Shown piece by piece: positions 26,263-37,653 of a stretch of 64,000 bases of DNA; position 1 is the first letter of the stretch; each line of letters starts with the position of its first letter. The stretch is from the NCBI GenBank assembly GCA_002355495.1, contig AP017424.1:6265501-6329500 (forward strand), in the 5' to 3' direction. Position numbers and translations under genes: made by a program. The stretch is from Streptomyces laurentii. GTDB lineage: Bacteria > Actinomycetota > Actinomycetes > Streptomycetales > Streptomycetaceae. The notes beneath the pieces are model-generated. The model was not told the DNA's origin. It did not search any database and saw only the letters and a list, made by a program, of their open reading frames with translations.

Positions 26263-28440
26263 ATGGAGCACGCAATCGAACGTCTGGTCGTCCGGCACAC
26301 CCTTCGCGTCCCCGCGCCCGAGGGGAGCGCCGGCCAAGGCGCGGACGCGGCCCGGCAGTTCGACGTGGCCCTGATGTCCGTGGGATTCAAACTGTCCGGC
26401 GGACTCCTGGCCGCGCTGGCCGGGTACGAGCGGCCCGCGGTCGAGGCGATCGCCACCCGCACCCTCGCCACGGTCCGCGAGCTCGTCGGCGACCACGTCG
26501 ACCACAACGTCTACTTCAAGGACTTCCCGGCCGGCGTGCCCGACACCCGGGACTTCTGGAACGAGTGCGTCGCCCAGGCGCTGACCGCCGACGCCGAGAC
26601 CCGCGCCGACGTCCTCGACCAGCTGCGCCGGGGCTTCGTCGACCTGCTGAGCCTGCCCCTCTACGGGCGCTACCAGCACACGTACGAGGAGATGCTCGCC
26701 GCCCACGACGGGCTGATCGCCTCCGCCCGGGACCGGGTGACCGTGCTGCACCTCGGCGGCACCCTGGAGGACGAGACCGGCGCGCTCTACCGGGCGCTCG
26801 CCGGCAGCACCACCCCGCTCGGCCCCGAGCACCTGGCCGACCTGGCCGTCCTCGCCGCGCACCGCGCCGACGGCCCGCAGCCGGACGCGATCCCGATCCG
26901 GGAGAGCCGCGCCGTCGTCAACAAGGCGCGTCTGCTGGCCGGTCGCGGGCCGCTGCTCGACACCGTCACCGACGTGCTCCGGCTGGCCTGCGCGCTCTCC
27001 GACGGTGACGTCACCCTGCGCGAGCGCACCCGCTTCCGCGCGCTGTCCCGGCCGCACCGGCGCGCCCTGCTCGCCGGGCTCGACGCGGTCCTCGCCACGG
27101 CGCCCGGCAAGTACGCCGACGTGGGCCTGTACCGCGAGGTGTGGAAGCGGCTCGGCGAGCGGCTGCACCCGCACGAGTACCCCCAGTGGCCGCACGCCGC
27201 CGCGGTGTTCGCGATCGCGCGGGGCGAGCGCCGGGTGCCCTCGCTCACCGCCGGGGTCGAGGAACTGCTCGGCCGGGGCGACGTCACCCAGGCCGCCGAC
27301 CTGCTCGCCCGTGAGGCGCCCGGTCTGCTGCTGCGCTCCCTGGACCGGCTGCTGCGCACCGCCGCGACGGACGAGGACCGCGAGGCCGTCCTCGCCGCCC
27401 TCGAACGGGCCGCGTCCGGCGGGTCCGGCCGGGTGCTGCTCTCCGTCCGCGAGCACGTCCAGAACCGCACCGAACAGAGCGCGCCCCAGCGGGTGTTCGT
27501 GAACCGGTCCGGCGGGGCCTGGGCCGTCGGTGACACCCGCGCGCCGCTCCCCGCCGCCGTACGCGACCGCGTCCTCGCCGTCCTCGACGCCGAGATTGGG
27601 CGCCGCCTCGACGCGCCCGCGCACCTGCTGGTCGACCCGGACATGCTGGACGTGGCGCTGCCGCTGAGCGGCCGGGCGACGACCGCCGGCCTCGGCGTGC
27701 TGCCGCGCGGCTCCCTCTCGCCGGTCGAGGGCGACCTGCTGCGTTTCTTCACGTACTGGAAGCAGACCGAACGCGGCACCGACTACGACCTGTCCGCGGT
27801 GGTCCTGCGCGACGACTACGAGACCGAGACCTGGCTGTCGTACACCAACCTCCGATCCATGGAAGGCGCGCACTCCGGCGACATCACCGACGCGCCCGAC
27901 GGAGCCTCGGAGTTCATCGATCTGCGGCTCGGCGCGGTGACCGGACGGTTCGTCGTGCCGCAGGTGAACATCTACGCGGGGGAGGGCTTCGACGAGGTCG
28001 CCGAGTCGTTCTTCGGCTTCATGCTGCGCGACGCCGAGCAGGGCGGGCGGCCCTTCGAACCGCGGACCGTGCGCCTGAAGTCCGACCTGCGCGGGCCCGG
28101 CCGGGTCGCGCTGCCGCTGGCCTTCCGGCGTGACGACGAGGGCCGCTGGCAGGCCCGTTGGCTGCACCTGTACCTGAAGGGGCAGCCGTCGGGTAACCGG
28201 ATCGAGGAGAACAGGGTGACCCTCGCGCTCCTCGTCCGCGCCCTGGTCGAGCGCACTCCGCTGACGGTCCGTCATCTCCTGGGCCTGATGGCCGAGAAGG
28301 GCACGCGGACCACGGTGTGGGACGGGCGGACCGTACCGGACGAGCCGGTCGTCTACCTCGGCCTGGAGCCGCCCGTCGCGCTGGCACCGGGCTCCCGGGT
28401 GATCACCCCGGAAAATCTGCGCGACATGATTCCCGCCTGA
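26263..28440 (+). CDS. Large TerD-domain protein (MXAN_6230/SCO0854-like)
   Basis: A 725-residue cytoplasmic protein. Its C-terminal third (about 475-600) is a TerD/tellurium-resistance domain: LRFFTYWKQTERGTDYDLSA, then LSYTNLRSMEGAHSGDITDA with the Asp-rich Ca2+-binding loop, and INIYAGEGFDEVAESFFGFM-like strands. The N-terminal ~450 residues are alpha-helical, with TVTDVLRLACALSDGDVTL and a KRLGERLHPHEYPQWPHAAA block that I associate with the MXAN_6230/SCO0854 family, named for a RING domain. No clear RING cysteines are visible here. TerD proteins bind Ca2+ and act in stress and phage-defence-like signalling. The start is uncertain: ATG 26263 or GTG 26239. It follows the P450-like gene by 92 nt and may be co-transcribed. 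Confidence 0.75.
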   Translation: MEHAIERLVVRHTLRVPAPEGSAGQGADAARQFDVALMSVGFKLSGGLLAALAGYERPAVEAIATRTLATVRELVGDHVDHNVYFKDFPAGVPDTRDFWNECVAQALTADAETRADVLDQLRRGFVDLLSLPLYGRYQHTYEEMLAAHDGLIASARDRVTVLHLGGTLEDETGALYRALAGSTTPLGPEHLADLAVLAAHRADGPQPDAIPIRESRAVVNKARLLAGRGPLLDTVTDVLRLACALSDGDVTLRERTRFRALSRPHRRALLAGLDAVLATAPGKYADVGLYREVWKRLGERLHPHEYPQWPHAAAVFAIARGERRVPSLTAGVEELLGRGDVTQAADLLAREAPGLLLRSLDRLLRTAATDEDREAVLAALERAASGGSGRVLLSVREHVQNRTEQSAPQRVFVNRSGGAWAVGDTRAPLPAAVRDRVLAVLDAEIGRRLDAPAHLLVDPDMLDVALPLSGRATTAGLGVLPRGSLSPVEGDLLRFFTYWKQTERGTDYDLSAVVLRDDYETETWLSYTNLRSMEGAHSGDITDAPDGASEFIDLRLGAVTGRFVVPQVNIYAGEGFDEVAESFFGFMLRDAEQGGRPFEPRTVRLKSDLRGPGRVALPLAFRRDDEGRWQARWLHLYLKGQPSGNRIEENRVTLALLVRALVERTPLTVRHLLGLMAEKGTRTTVWDGRTVPDEPVVYLGLEPPVALAPGSRVITPENLRDMIPA

Positions 28441-28456
28441 GTGTTACGTTCTTTCC

Positions 28457-28528
28457 GGGGCGAGGCCATGAGAGGGCTTCCTTCTACGAATCACTCCACA
28501 TGATTAGTCCTCTCGCTTTCCTCGCCCC
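28457..28528. terminator. Two-tier intergenic hairpin between convergent genes
   Basis: Outer arms GGGGCGAGG (28457-28465) and CCTCGCCCC (28520-28528) are perfect complements, and inner arms GAGAGG (28470-28475) and CCTCTC (28509-28514) extend the stem. It lies between the 3' ends of the TerD-domain gene and treY and is followed by TTTCTC. It probably works as a bidirectional terminator. Confidence 0.5.
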
Positions 28529-28578
28529 TTTCTCACTTCGCCGCGATGCGCTTGAGCGGCGAGTCACCTTCGTACGTG

Positions 28579-30945
28579 TTACTTCCGTACGAGCAGCGTC
28601 ACGGGCCGGGCCTCGAACAGCTCAGTGAGCTTCACCGGAGTGTCGGGGCCACCCGTGAACTCCCGTACGTCGTCGAGGAGATCGGCCCAGCGGCCCTCCG
28701 GCAGCACCAGCGTGGTGTCCTGCCAGCCACCCGTCTCCGCGAGCAGCAGCGACAGCCGGGTGACGGCGGTCAGCACCCGGCCGGTGCGGGCGAAGGCCAG
28801 ACAGTGCCGGGCGGCCGGGCCGGTCGCGGTCAGCGGGGTGTACGTGCCCGCCGGGCCGAAGAGCTCCGGGTGTTCGCGGCGCAGCCGGAGCGCGGCCCGC
28901 ACCACGACCGTCTTGTCGTCGTCCGGGCCGCTCGCGAACGGCGCCCGGTTGTCCGGGTCGACCAGCGCCCGGTACTCGCGCTCGGTGTTCTGGTACAGCT
29001 CCGGCACCCCCGGCATCGTCAGCTGGACCAGCGTGGCGCCCAGGACGTGGGCCCGGATGTGGGGTTCGAGGCCGGCCGCGCCTCCGTCGGGGCCGCGCAG
29101 CGGGATCCGGCCCGGGCCCGCCGCCACGAAGTCGGCCACCGCCCGCTCGTAACCGGCGTCCGGCTCAGTCCAGTTGGTGTGCAGCCCCGCCTCCCGTACG
29201 GACTTCAGCAGGGCCGGGCCCAGCCGCTCCGGATCCGGGGAGCCGAAGCCGAACGCGGTCTGCCAGGCCGTCCACGCCAGATGCGGATCGGGCGCGGCCG
29301 CACTGTCCGCCCCGTCCGTCCCGCCCGTCACCTCCGCGAGCAGCTCCGCCCAGCGCTCCGGGCACTGGGACAGGACCGCGATTCCCGCCCGTACGTCCGC
29401 GCTGCGCTTGGTGTCATGGGTGCTGAGCACCGTCCCGGTGGCCGGCCAGTCCCGGGCCAGACGGGCGCAGAAGGCGTGGAACTCGTCGGGGGAGACCGCC
29501 GGACGGCCCGGATCGCCGCCCACCTCGTTGGCGGACAGCAGCGGGGTGTAGCGGTAGAAGGCGGTGTCCTCCACCGACTTGGCCCGGAGCGCCGACGCGG
29601 TCTGCGCGAACCGGGCCCGGAACGCCCGGTGTTCGGTGCCGTCTCCGTACGTACCGAGGGCCAGGCCGCGTACGACGTCCACCGCAGTCGCCTCCTCCGG
29701 CACCGCGAACGCCGCCTTCGCGCCCCGCGCCGCCTCCGCCGTGAGCACCCGCTCGCCGCCGACGCGGTAGGGGCGGTAGACCGGGACCCGTACGAGGAGT
29801 TCGCGGATCGCCGTGTGCAGCGCCCACGGCGCGTGATCGCGCAGCGCGGGTTCGGCCGCGCAGATCCGCCCGGCCGAACGGGTCAACGCCACGATCTCAG
29901 AGGCCAGTTCGTGGGTCACCACCTTGTACGCGGCGCGCCGGACCGTGGCCTCCCAGTAGCCGCCCCGGTCCCCGGCCTTGCCGGTGAACTCCCGGTAGAT
30001 ATCCGCGAGTTCGTCCGCGCCGAGCGCATCCGTGAACAGGCCGTCCACCTGCCGCAGCGCGTCGTACCCCGTCGTCCCCGCCACCGGCCACGCGCCGGGC
30101 AGCTGCTCCGCCCCGGTGAGGATCTTCTCCACCACGATCCAGCACCGCCCGCCGGTCGCCTCCTCCAGACGGGACAGATAGCCCTCCGGGTCGGCGAGCC
30201 CGTCCGGATGGTCGATCCGCAGCCCCTCCACCACCCCGTCCGCGACCAGTTCCCGCACCTTCGTGTGCGTCGCCGCGAACACGTCCGGATCCTCCATCCG
30301 CACCCCGATGAGGTCGGAGACGGTGAAGAACCGCCGGTAGTTCAGCTCGGTGCGGGCCAGTCGCCACCAGCCGAGCCGGTACCACTGGGCGTCGAGGAGC
30401 TCGTCCGGCGGCAGTCCCTCGGTGCCGGCCCGCAGCGGGAACTCCGGCCCCTGTGGCCCGTCGAGCGCGAGCACCCCGTCCGCCACCCGCAGCCGGTCCC
30501 GTACGTCCGGAAGCCGGGCCGGAAGGACCGGCAGCAGCACCCGGCCGTCCCCCGCCGCCCAGTCGATGTCGAACCAGCGGGCGTACGGCGACTCGGGCCC
30601 CTCCCGCAGCACCTCCCACAGGACGCGGTTGTGCCGCGGCGAGGCCGCCATGTGGTTGGGCACCAGGTCCAGGACCAGGCCGAGCCCGTGCTCCCGCGCC
30701 GTCGCCGCGAGCGCCCGCAGCCCGTCCTCGCCGCCCAGCTCGGCCCGTACCCGCCGGGGATCGGTCACGTCGTAGCCGTGCGCCGAACCGGGCACGGCCT
30801 CCCACACCGGGGACAGGTGCAGATGCGAGATCCCGAGCCCGGCCAGGCGCGGCGCGGCGCGCGCGGCGGCGGCGAACGGGAAGTCCGGCCCGAGCTGGAG
30901 CCGGTAGGTGGCGGTGGGCAGCGCCCGCTGCACGGAGGACGTCAT
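28579..30945 (-). CDS. treY: Malto-oligosyltrehalose synthase
   Basis: A 788-residue GH13 intramolecular transglycosylase. It converts the reducing-end alpha-1,4 bond of maltodextrins into an alpha-1,1 (trehalosyl) bond for TreZ to release. The N-terminal TYRLQL and HGYDVTDPRRV are the TreY hallmark. LDLVPNHMA (region I), GLRIDHPDGLADPEGYL (region II nucleophile Asp), IVVEKIL (region III Glu) and STHDTKRSADVRAGI (region IV) follow. ELYQNTEREYRALVDPDNR near the C-terminus is also characteristic. ATG 30945 is preferred. It lies 125 nt downstream of glgX on the same strand, so glgX-treY form a transcription unit. The stop is TAA, unusual in this GC-rich DNA. Confidence 0.95.
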   Translation of the reverse strand: MTSSVQRALPTATYRLQLGPDFPFAAAARAAPRLAGLGISHLHLSPVWEAVPGSAHGYDVTDPRRVRAELGGEDGLRALAATAREHGLGLVLDLVPNHMAASPRHNRVLWEVLREGPESPYARWFDIDWAAGDGRVLLPVLPARLPDVRDRLRVADGVLALDGPQGPEFPLRAGTEGLPPDELLDAQWYRLGWWRLARTELNYRRFFTVSDLIGVRMEDPDVFAATHTKVRELVADGVVEGLRIDHPDGLADPEGYLSRLEEATGGRCWIVVEKILTGAEQLPGAWPVAGTTGYDALRQVDGLFTDALGADELADIYREFTGKAGDRGGYWEATVRRAAYKVVTHELASEIVALTRSAGRICAAEPALRDHAPWALHTAIRELLVRVPVYRPYRVGGERVLTAEAARGAKAAFAVPEEATAVDVVRGLALGTYGDGTEHRAFRARFAQTASALRAKSVEDTAFYRYTPLLSANEVGGDPGRPAVSPDEFHAFCARLARDWPATGTVLSTHDTKRSADVRAGIAVLSQCPERWAELLAEVTGGTDGADSAAAPDPHLAWTAWQTAFGFGSPDPERLGPALLKSVREAGLHTNWTEPDAGYERAVADFVAAGPGRIPLRGPDGGAAGLEPHIRAHVLGATLVQLTMPGVPELYQNTEREYRALVDPDNRAPFASGPDDDKTVVVRAALRLRREHPELFGPAGTYTPLTATGPAARHCLAFARTGRVLTAVTRLSLLLAETGGWQDTTLVLPEGRWADLLDDVREFTGGPDTPVKLTELFEARPVTLLVRK

Positions 30946-31070
30946 GCGAACGTACGTACCCCGCGCGCCGTCTTCTGTGACATCGGGCCCCGGGCTCACC
31001 CGTACGAGTGCCGCCGAACGGTCGCGCCGCCGTCCTCCGGACCCGCACCGGGCCGGTCTCGGAACGGTCC

Positions 31071-33191
<2,121 letters not shown>

Positions 33192-33708
33192 AGGTGAATG
33201 TCTCCCAGTTCCGATCCGGGGGCGGACAAGGGCAAGAGAGGGGGTGAGGGAAAGGGGTGGAAGGGGCAAGAAACCGTTATGCGGGCCGATCCTGCCTGAA
33301 AAGCGGACAAGCTCCTAGGATGTCGACCCCTCCGGTCGGGTGATCGCCCGCGAGACGGGCGCGCGGGGGGAACAAGTGAACCAAGGGGGAAAGTTCCGGC
33401 CATGGCGGTCGTGACGGTCAACCCGAGGTTCCTCGCCGTCGCCCCGCCGCGGGCCGGCGCCGGGCGGGGCGGGACGCGGCGGGCGCGCGGCCGGCCGCCG
33501 GGGTCGTACCCCTATGAATCCGCTCACTCCGGCCGATCTCGCCGCCGGGAACCGCAGCCCGGATCCGGGCAGTTGGGCGAGACCCGGACGATCCTGCTGC
33601 GTCGGCTCCCGCTCCCGGAGTACCCTTCCTTGATCGTTGTCAGGTGGTAGTGGCGGTAGTCCGGCCGGTGGCCGGGCCGGATGTCCGGGAGCAGAAGGCG
33701 GTGCGCGG
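33192..33708. other. Long divergent intergenic region
   Basis: This 517-nt region separates glgX (minus) from the HEPN gene (plus). It holds a TAGGAT (33316-33321) that resembles a Streptomyces -10 box on the plus strand, with no good -35. A possible 82-codon frame (33402-33650) is listed separately. Purine-rich runs near 33240-33270 precede glgX. No terminator, RNA gene or repeat was seen. Confidence 0.4.
33402..33650 (+). CDS. Possible small basic protein, doubtful
   Basis: An 82-codon frame begins at ATG 33402, 8 nt after a good GGGGGAAAG ribosome-binding stretch. The product is Arg/Gly/Pro-rich (starting MAVVTVNPRFLAVAPPRAG, then repeated RR pairs). It has no domain that I recognise, and its composition is what random GC-rich DNA gives. 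It ends 59 nt before the HEPN gene start. The ribosome-binding site is the only positive evidence; it may be a leader ORF of that gene or not a gene at all. Confidence 0.25.
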   Translation: MAVVTVNPRFLAVAPPRAGAGRGGTRRARGRPPGSYPYESAHSGRSRRREPQPGSGQLGETRTILLRRLPLPEYPSLIVVRW

Positions 33709-34971
33709 GTGAGCTCGGGAGGGCTGGAGCTGCCCCCAGGCGAGGCGGGTCGCGAGGGCGAGCCGGCCGAGCCGGTGGTGGTGCCGCCCGGCGCGGTCTC
33801 CGTCGCCCGGCCGGTGGAGATCGGGGCCGAACTGGAGTGGGGCGCCGAGGCGTGGAGCGAGGTGCGCACCCGGGCCCAGCGGGCCGGCCGTGCGTACATC
33901 TGGCTCAATCTCGTCGAACAGCGGCTGCGGGCCGTCGTCGCGGCGGTGCTGCGCCCCGTCTACGAGCCGGTGCACGGCGACGACTGGGTGGTGGCCGCGG
34001 CCGGCCCCGCCGGGCAGGAGTGGGTCCAGCGGGCCGTGGCGGTCCGCGAGGTCTCCCGCCGCAAGGGCTATCTCCTCGACCCGGCCGACGACAACGTCCT
34101 GAGCTTCCTCACGCTCCCGCAGCTGCGTGAGCTGATGGTCCAGCACTGGCCGTGCTTCGAGCCGTACTTCGACGACCGGCGCGAGGTCGAGCTGGCCCTC
34201 GACGAGCTGGAGGTCACGCGCAACGTCGTCTCCCGTAACCGGGCCCTGTCGCTGACCGTGCTCGCCCAGTCCGAGCGGGCCTCCGCCCGGCTCCTGGAGA
34301 TCCTGGGCAGCGGCGCCGGAGTGCCCTCGGCGGACCGGCTGCCGGTGGACGCGGTCGAGGACCTCGTGGGCGACCGGTACGCGGATGTGGTGTCCGTCCA
34401 TCCCGACCGGGTGCGGCTGCAGCGGCAGCTGCCGGCCGAGGACCTGTTCGGCGGAGCGCGCCGGCTCGACGCCACCGGCATAGGCCTGAACCTGCTCGTG
34501 CAGAACTTCTCCGGGCGCCGGATGGTCCGGCTGGCCGAGTCGGGCTGCCGGATAAGGCTGCTGTTCCTCAACCCGGCCAGCAGCGCCGTCAAGCGGCGCG
34601 AGCGCGAGCTGGGCCTGAAGAAGGGCGAGCTGAGCCGGTCGGTCGAGATGAACATCCTGCACATGCGCCGGGTGCGCTCCAAGCTGCGCGACCCGGGCGC
34701 CTTCGAGATCCACGTCTTCGACGAGACCCCGCGCTTCACCGCGTACCTCGTCGACGGGGACGGTCCCGACGGGCTCGCCGTCGTCCAGACGTATCTGCGC
34801 AAGGCGCGCGGCATGGAGGCGCCGGTCCTGGTGCTGCGCGGCGGCGGGCGGAACGTGGTGCGTTCCGGCGGTCCTGGCGGCGGCGTCGACCCGGATGGCG
34901 ACAACGGACTTTTCGCGACATATCGGGAGGAATTCGAGTCGGTGTGGCTCGACTCCCGGCCGGTCTCCTGA
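33709..34971 (+). CDS. SAV2148-family HEPN domain protein
   Basis: A 420-residue cytoplasmic protein from GTG 33709. An acidic, Pro-rich N-tail (about 1-45) precedes an alpha-helical HEPN-type domain with WSEVRTRAQRAGRAYIWLNL, WVVAAAGPAGQEWVQRAVAV and a VTRNVVSRNRALSLTVLAQS helix. A C-terminal domain (GLNLLVQNFSGRRMVRLAES, IRLLFLNPASSAVKRRERELG, VEMNILHMRRV) resembles DUF5919-type domains. HEPN proteins are often RNases or toxins, but I see no clean Rx4-6H catalytic motif, so activity is uncertain. The family is conserved across Streptomyces. A DEDDh exonuclease follows 159 nt downstream on the same strand. Confidence 0.8.
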   Translation: MSSGGLELPPGEAGREGEPAEPVVVPPGAVSVARPVEIGAELEWGAEAWSEVRTRAQRAGRAYIWLNLVEQRLRAVVAAVLRPVYEPVHGDDWVVAAAGPAGQEWVQRAVAVREVSRRKGYLLDPADDNVLSFLTLPQLRELMVQHWPCFEPYFDDRREVELALDELEVTRNVVSRNRALSLTVLAQSERASARLLEILGSGAGVPSADRLPVDAVEDLVGDRYADVVSVHPDRVRLQRQLPAEDLFGGARRLDATGIGLNLLVQNFSGRRMVRLAESGCRIRLLFLNPASSAVKRRERELGLKKGELSRSVEMNILHMRRVRSKLRDPGAFEIHVFDETPRFTAYLVDGDGPDGLAVVQTYLRKARGMEAPVLVLRGGGRNVVRSGGPGGGVDPDGDNGLFATYREEFESVWLDSRPVS

Positions 34972-35130
34972 CCGCCGGTCCGATCATCCGTCCGATGGCC
35001 CGTCCGCATCCTCGTGCGGCCATGAGTCCGGTCCCTCGGGCGGCCCCTCGACGGACCGCTCAAGTCGGACTGTCAGTGGCGCGTGCGAGGGTGAACATCA
35101 CCACGGGGGAGTTCACGTAAGGAGGACCCG

Positions 35131-35886
35131 ATGGCTTGGCATGCGGAAGCACTGGTCGGCTTCGACCTGGAGACCACCGGCACCGATCCGCTGGAGAGCC
35201 GGATCGTCACGGCCTCGGTCGTCGGCGTCCACGGCGGGCGGGTGGTCCGGCAGCGGGACTGGCTCGCCGATCCGGGCATCCGGATCCCGGAGCAGGCCTC
35301 CGCGATCCACGGCATCAGCAACGAGCGCGCCGCCGCCGAGGGCCGCCCGGTCCGCGAGGTGGCGGACGAGCTGGCCGAGACCCTGACCGGGTACTGGCGG
35401 GAGGGCGTCCCGGTCGTCGCGTACAACGCCTCGTTCGACCTGACCCTGCTCGCCGCCGAGCTGCGGCGGCACGGCCTGCCCTCCCTGGAGGAACGGCTCG
35501 GCGGCACCGCGATCGGGCCGGTCGTCGACCCGTACACCATCGACCGGGCGGTGGACCGCTACCGGCGGGGCAAGCGGACCCTGGAGCTGGTCTGCGCGGA
35601 GTACGGGGTGGAGCTGACCGCCGCCCATCAGGCGGCGGCCGACGCGCTCGCCGCCGTCCGGGTCGCCATCGCGATAGCCGAGCGGCACCCGGCCGTCGCC
35701 GCGCTCGACCCGGCCGCGCTGCACGAGCGGCAGATCGGCTGGTACCGGACCTGGGCCGAGGACTTCCAGGCCTTCCTGCGCCGCAAGGGCGACGCGGACG
35801 CGGTGATCGACCCGGTCTGGCCGATCCGCACGCCCGCGCTCGCACCGGTGGCGGCGGAGCGGGCGGCGGGCGGGGCGCCGTTCTAG
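35131..35886 (+). CDS. DEDDh 3'-5' exonuclease (DnaQ/epsilon-like)
   Basis: A 251-residue cytoplasmic exonuclease. ExoI FDLETTGTDP gives the first Asp and the Glu, ExoII YNASFDLTLL gives the second Asp, and the ExoIII region HQAAADALAAVRVA gives the catalytic His and the last Asp. This is a DnaQ-like DEDDh core. It degrades DNA or RNA from the 3' end with two metal ions. It is a stand-alone exonuclease rather than a polymerase subunit. The C-terminal ~70 residues (WYRTWAEDFQAFLRRKGDAD) are typical of Streptomyces members. ATG 35131 has an ideal AAGGAGGA site. It lies next to the HEPN gene, though with a gap large enough for its own promoter. Confidence 0.9.
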   Translation: MAWHAEALVGFDLETTGTDPLESRIVTASVVGVHGGRVVRQRDWLADPGIRIPEQASAIHGISNERAAAEGRPVREVADELAETLTGYWREGVPVVAYNASFDLTLLAAELRRHGLPSLEERLGGTAIGPVVDPYTIDRAVDRYRRGKRTLELVCAEYGVELTAAHQAAADALAAVRVAIAIAERHPAVAALDPAALHERQIGWYRTWAEDFQAFLRRKGDADAVIDPVWPIRTPALAPVAAERAAGGAPF

Positions 35887-36096
35887 TCCGTGCCCGGGGA
35901 GGAGCGCCGTCCGCCTGGAGGGTGGGGCCCGCGGCGTCCGGCGCGGTGGCACGATCGACCACGTTCCGTACGGGCGCGCCGGCGCCGCGGACGACAGCAC
36001 CAAGACCGGACCAGCTACGGCCGCCGACGCGGCCACACCACCCGAGCCCGCCCACCCACCAGGCCGAAGACGGCTGCTGTACGGACGGTCGCCGTA

Positions 36097-36771
36097 CTAG
36101 CGGACCGAGAAGGCGCCGAGCTTGAAGGAGTCGGCGCAGAGGCTGAAGACACCGCCCGGCGAGCCGTCCGCCTTCATCACGTTCACCGTGGTGCCCGCGT
36201 CCTTCGGCAGCGCGACCTTGACCGAGGACGATTCCGTCCGGCAGGAGAGGCGCGCGGTGCCCTCGGTGTTCACGTCGGTGTACATCACGTCGGCCGTCGC
36301 CGTGCCGCCCGCCGGGATGTCGACCGCGTCCGAGCCTTCCTCGGAGTTGTCGGCGGAGGCCGACCCGCCGCGCTTCGCGTCGTCGGTGACGGTCACGACC
36401 GTGGGACCGACGAGGGTGCAGGCGGCGCCGGAGGAGTTGGTGATCCTCAGCGAACCTGTGGCCGCCTGCGACGCACTGGCGTGGTTCGCGCTCTGACGGA
36501 ACTGCGCCGAGGTGTTCTGGGTGGTGCAGGCCGCGGTGGCGCCGCCACCGGACGAGCTGCCACCGGACGAGCCGCTCCCGGACGACGCCTTGGACGGCGC
36601 CTCGGGCGAGCCCGCGGTCGAGCCCGACGAAGACGCCGACGCCGACGCGGGAGCCGGTGCACCGGCGGCGGTGTCTGCCTTGTCGCCGCTGTTGCAGCCG
36701 GTGAGCGCGAGCGCCGACAGTGCGGCGAGTGCCCCGGCAACGGCTATGCGGGTGCTGGTACGAGTGCGCAT
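36097..36771 (-). CDS. DUF4232-type secreted lipoprotein
   Basis: A 224-residue lipoprotein. An N-terminal MRTRTSTRIAVAGALAALSA signal ends in the lipobox LALTGC, so Cys26 would be lipidated outside the membrane. A Ser/Ala/Gly-rich linker (to about residue 80) tethers a DUF4232-like beta-sandwich: SLRITNSSGAACTLVGPTVV, IPAGGTATADVMY, and two disulfide-type Cys pairs. Such domains are common on Streptomyces surfaces; the function is unknown. Its cysteines (ACTT, ACTL, SCRT, LCAD) fit extracytoplasmic folding. It has a 298-nt upstream region shared with nothing obvious. Confidence 0.85.
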   Translation of the reverse strand: MRTRTSTRIAVAGALAALSALALTGCNSGDKADTAAGAPAPASASASSSGSTAGSPEAPSKASSGSGSSGGSSSGGGATAACTTQNTSAQFRQSANHASASQAATGSLRITNSSGAACTLVGPTVVTVTDDAKRGGSASADNSEEGSDAVDIPAGGTATADVMYTDVNTEGTARLSCRTESSSVKVALPKDAGTTVNVMKADGSPGGVFSLCADSFKLGAFSVR

Positions 36772-37069
36772 GAACTTCCTTCTTCCCCGTCAAAAAACTG
36801 AGAGCCAACTGAGAAGGAGGATGATCCGTCACCGCGCGACCCGTCGCGGCCGACAAGCGAGCATCACCAAGCCCACACGAACTCTGTCCAAGATCGTCGC
36901 CGAACTCCGCGCCGCCCGCTCGACTTTGGCGAACCCTCGCGGCGACCCTCCGTCGCCCCCCACCGACCGGTCATGCAACGGACTTTGGCCTGATGGGCGG
37001 GCGGGCGGGCGCATGCGGGGTGGTGGGTGTCCGCGGTACGCCGCCGTTCCGACGCCGCTTCGGGGGCGG

Positions 37070-37582
37070 TCAGTTGGTGACCACCTTGGGTGGGGGCTCG
37101 TCCTTGCGGCGCGGGTTCACGCAGTCGAAGAGCACCTGCCCGCTGCGCGCGTCGTAGAAGAAGGTCCCGGAGTAGCGCTCCTCGGTGAGGCGCCGGCTCA
37201 CCGGCTCGCTCACCCGCCACTCGGCGTCTTCCGGTAGCAGCTTCTCGATCTCCGCCGGCAGACCGGCGGGCGTCGCCGGCTCGAACGCAAGCGTGGGGTC
37301 GGCGAGGTCGTCGCGTACGGCCCGGTCGTCCACGGGGTCGAGGATCCCGACCATCCGGACGTCGGTCGGTCCGGGGACACCGCGCTCACCGTAGTCGTGC
37401 CACCTGTCGCACCACGAGGTCGACCGCAGCGGGCCGAACGACGGGAAGCGCGCCGTGACCTGGTCCGTCTCGTGCCGTACGGCGCAGGGGACCAGGGTGG
37501 TGTCCTTCCCGCCGCCGGAACCGCCGTCGGGACCGCCGCAGGCGGCGACCGTGAGCACGGTCAGCGCCGTGGCGACCCGCAC
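37070..37582 (-). CDS. Small lipoprotein of unknown function
   Basis: About 170 residues from GTG 37582. A short signal (VRVATALTVLTVAAC) ends in a lipobox-like TVAAC, followed by GGPDGGSGGGK, typical of a lipoprotein linker. The mature part has PCAVRHETDQVTARFPSFGP, STSWCDRWHDYGERGVPGPT and RYSGTFFYDARSGQVLFDCV, with Cys pairs expected to form disulfides. I do not recognise the family. The start is uncertain because no good ribosome-binding site is visible and the signal is unusually short. The alpha/beta hydrolase ends only 71 nt upstream on the same strand, so they may be co-transcribed. Confidence 0.65.
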   Translation of the reverse strand: MRVATALTVLTVAACGGPDGGSGGGKDTTLVPCAVRHETDQVTARFPSFGPLRSTSWCDRWHDYGERGVPGPTDVRMVGILDPVDDRAVRDDLADPTLAFEPATPAGLPAEIEKLLPEDAEWRVSEPVSRRLTEERYSGTFFYDARSGQVLFDCVNPRRKDEPPPKVVTN

Positions 37583-37653
37583 TCGGGTACGGAGCGGGAG
37601 AACGTTCCCCGGCCGACCGGCCGCCAACCGGTCGGCCGTCGGTCGCGGAGGGC

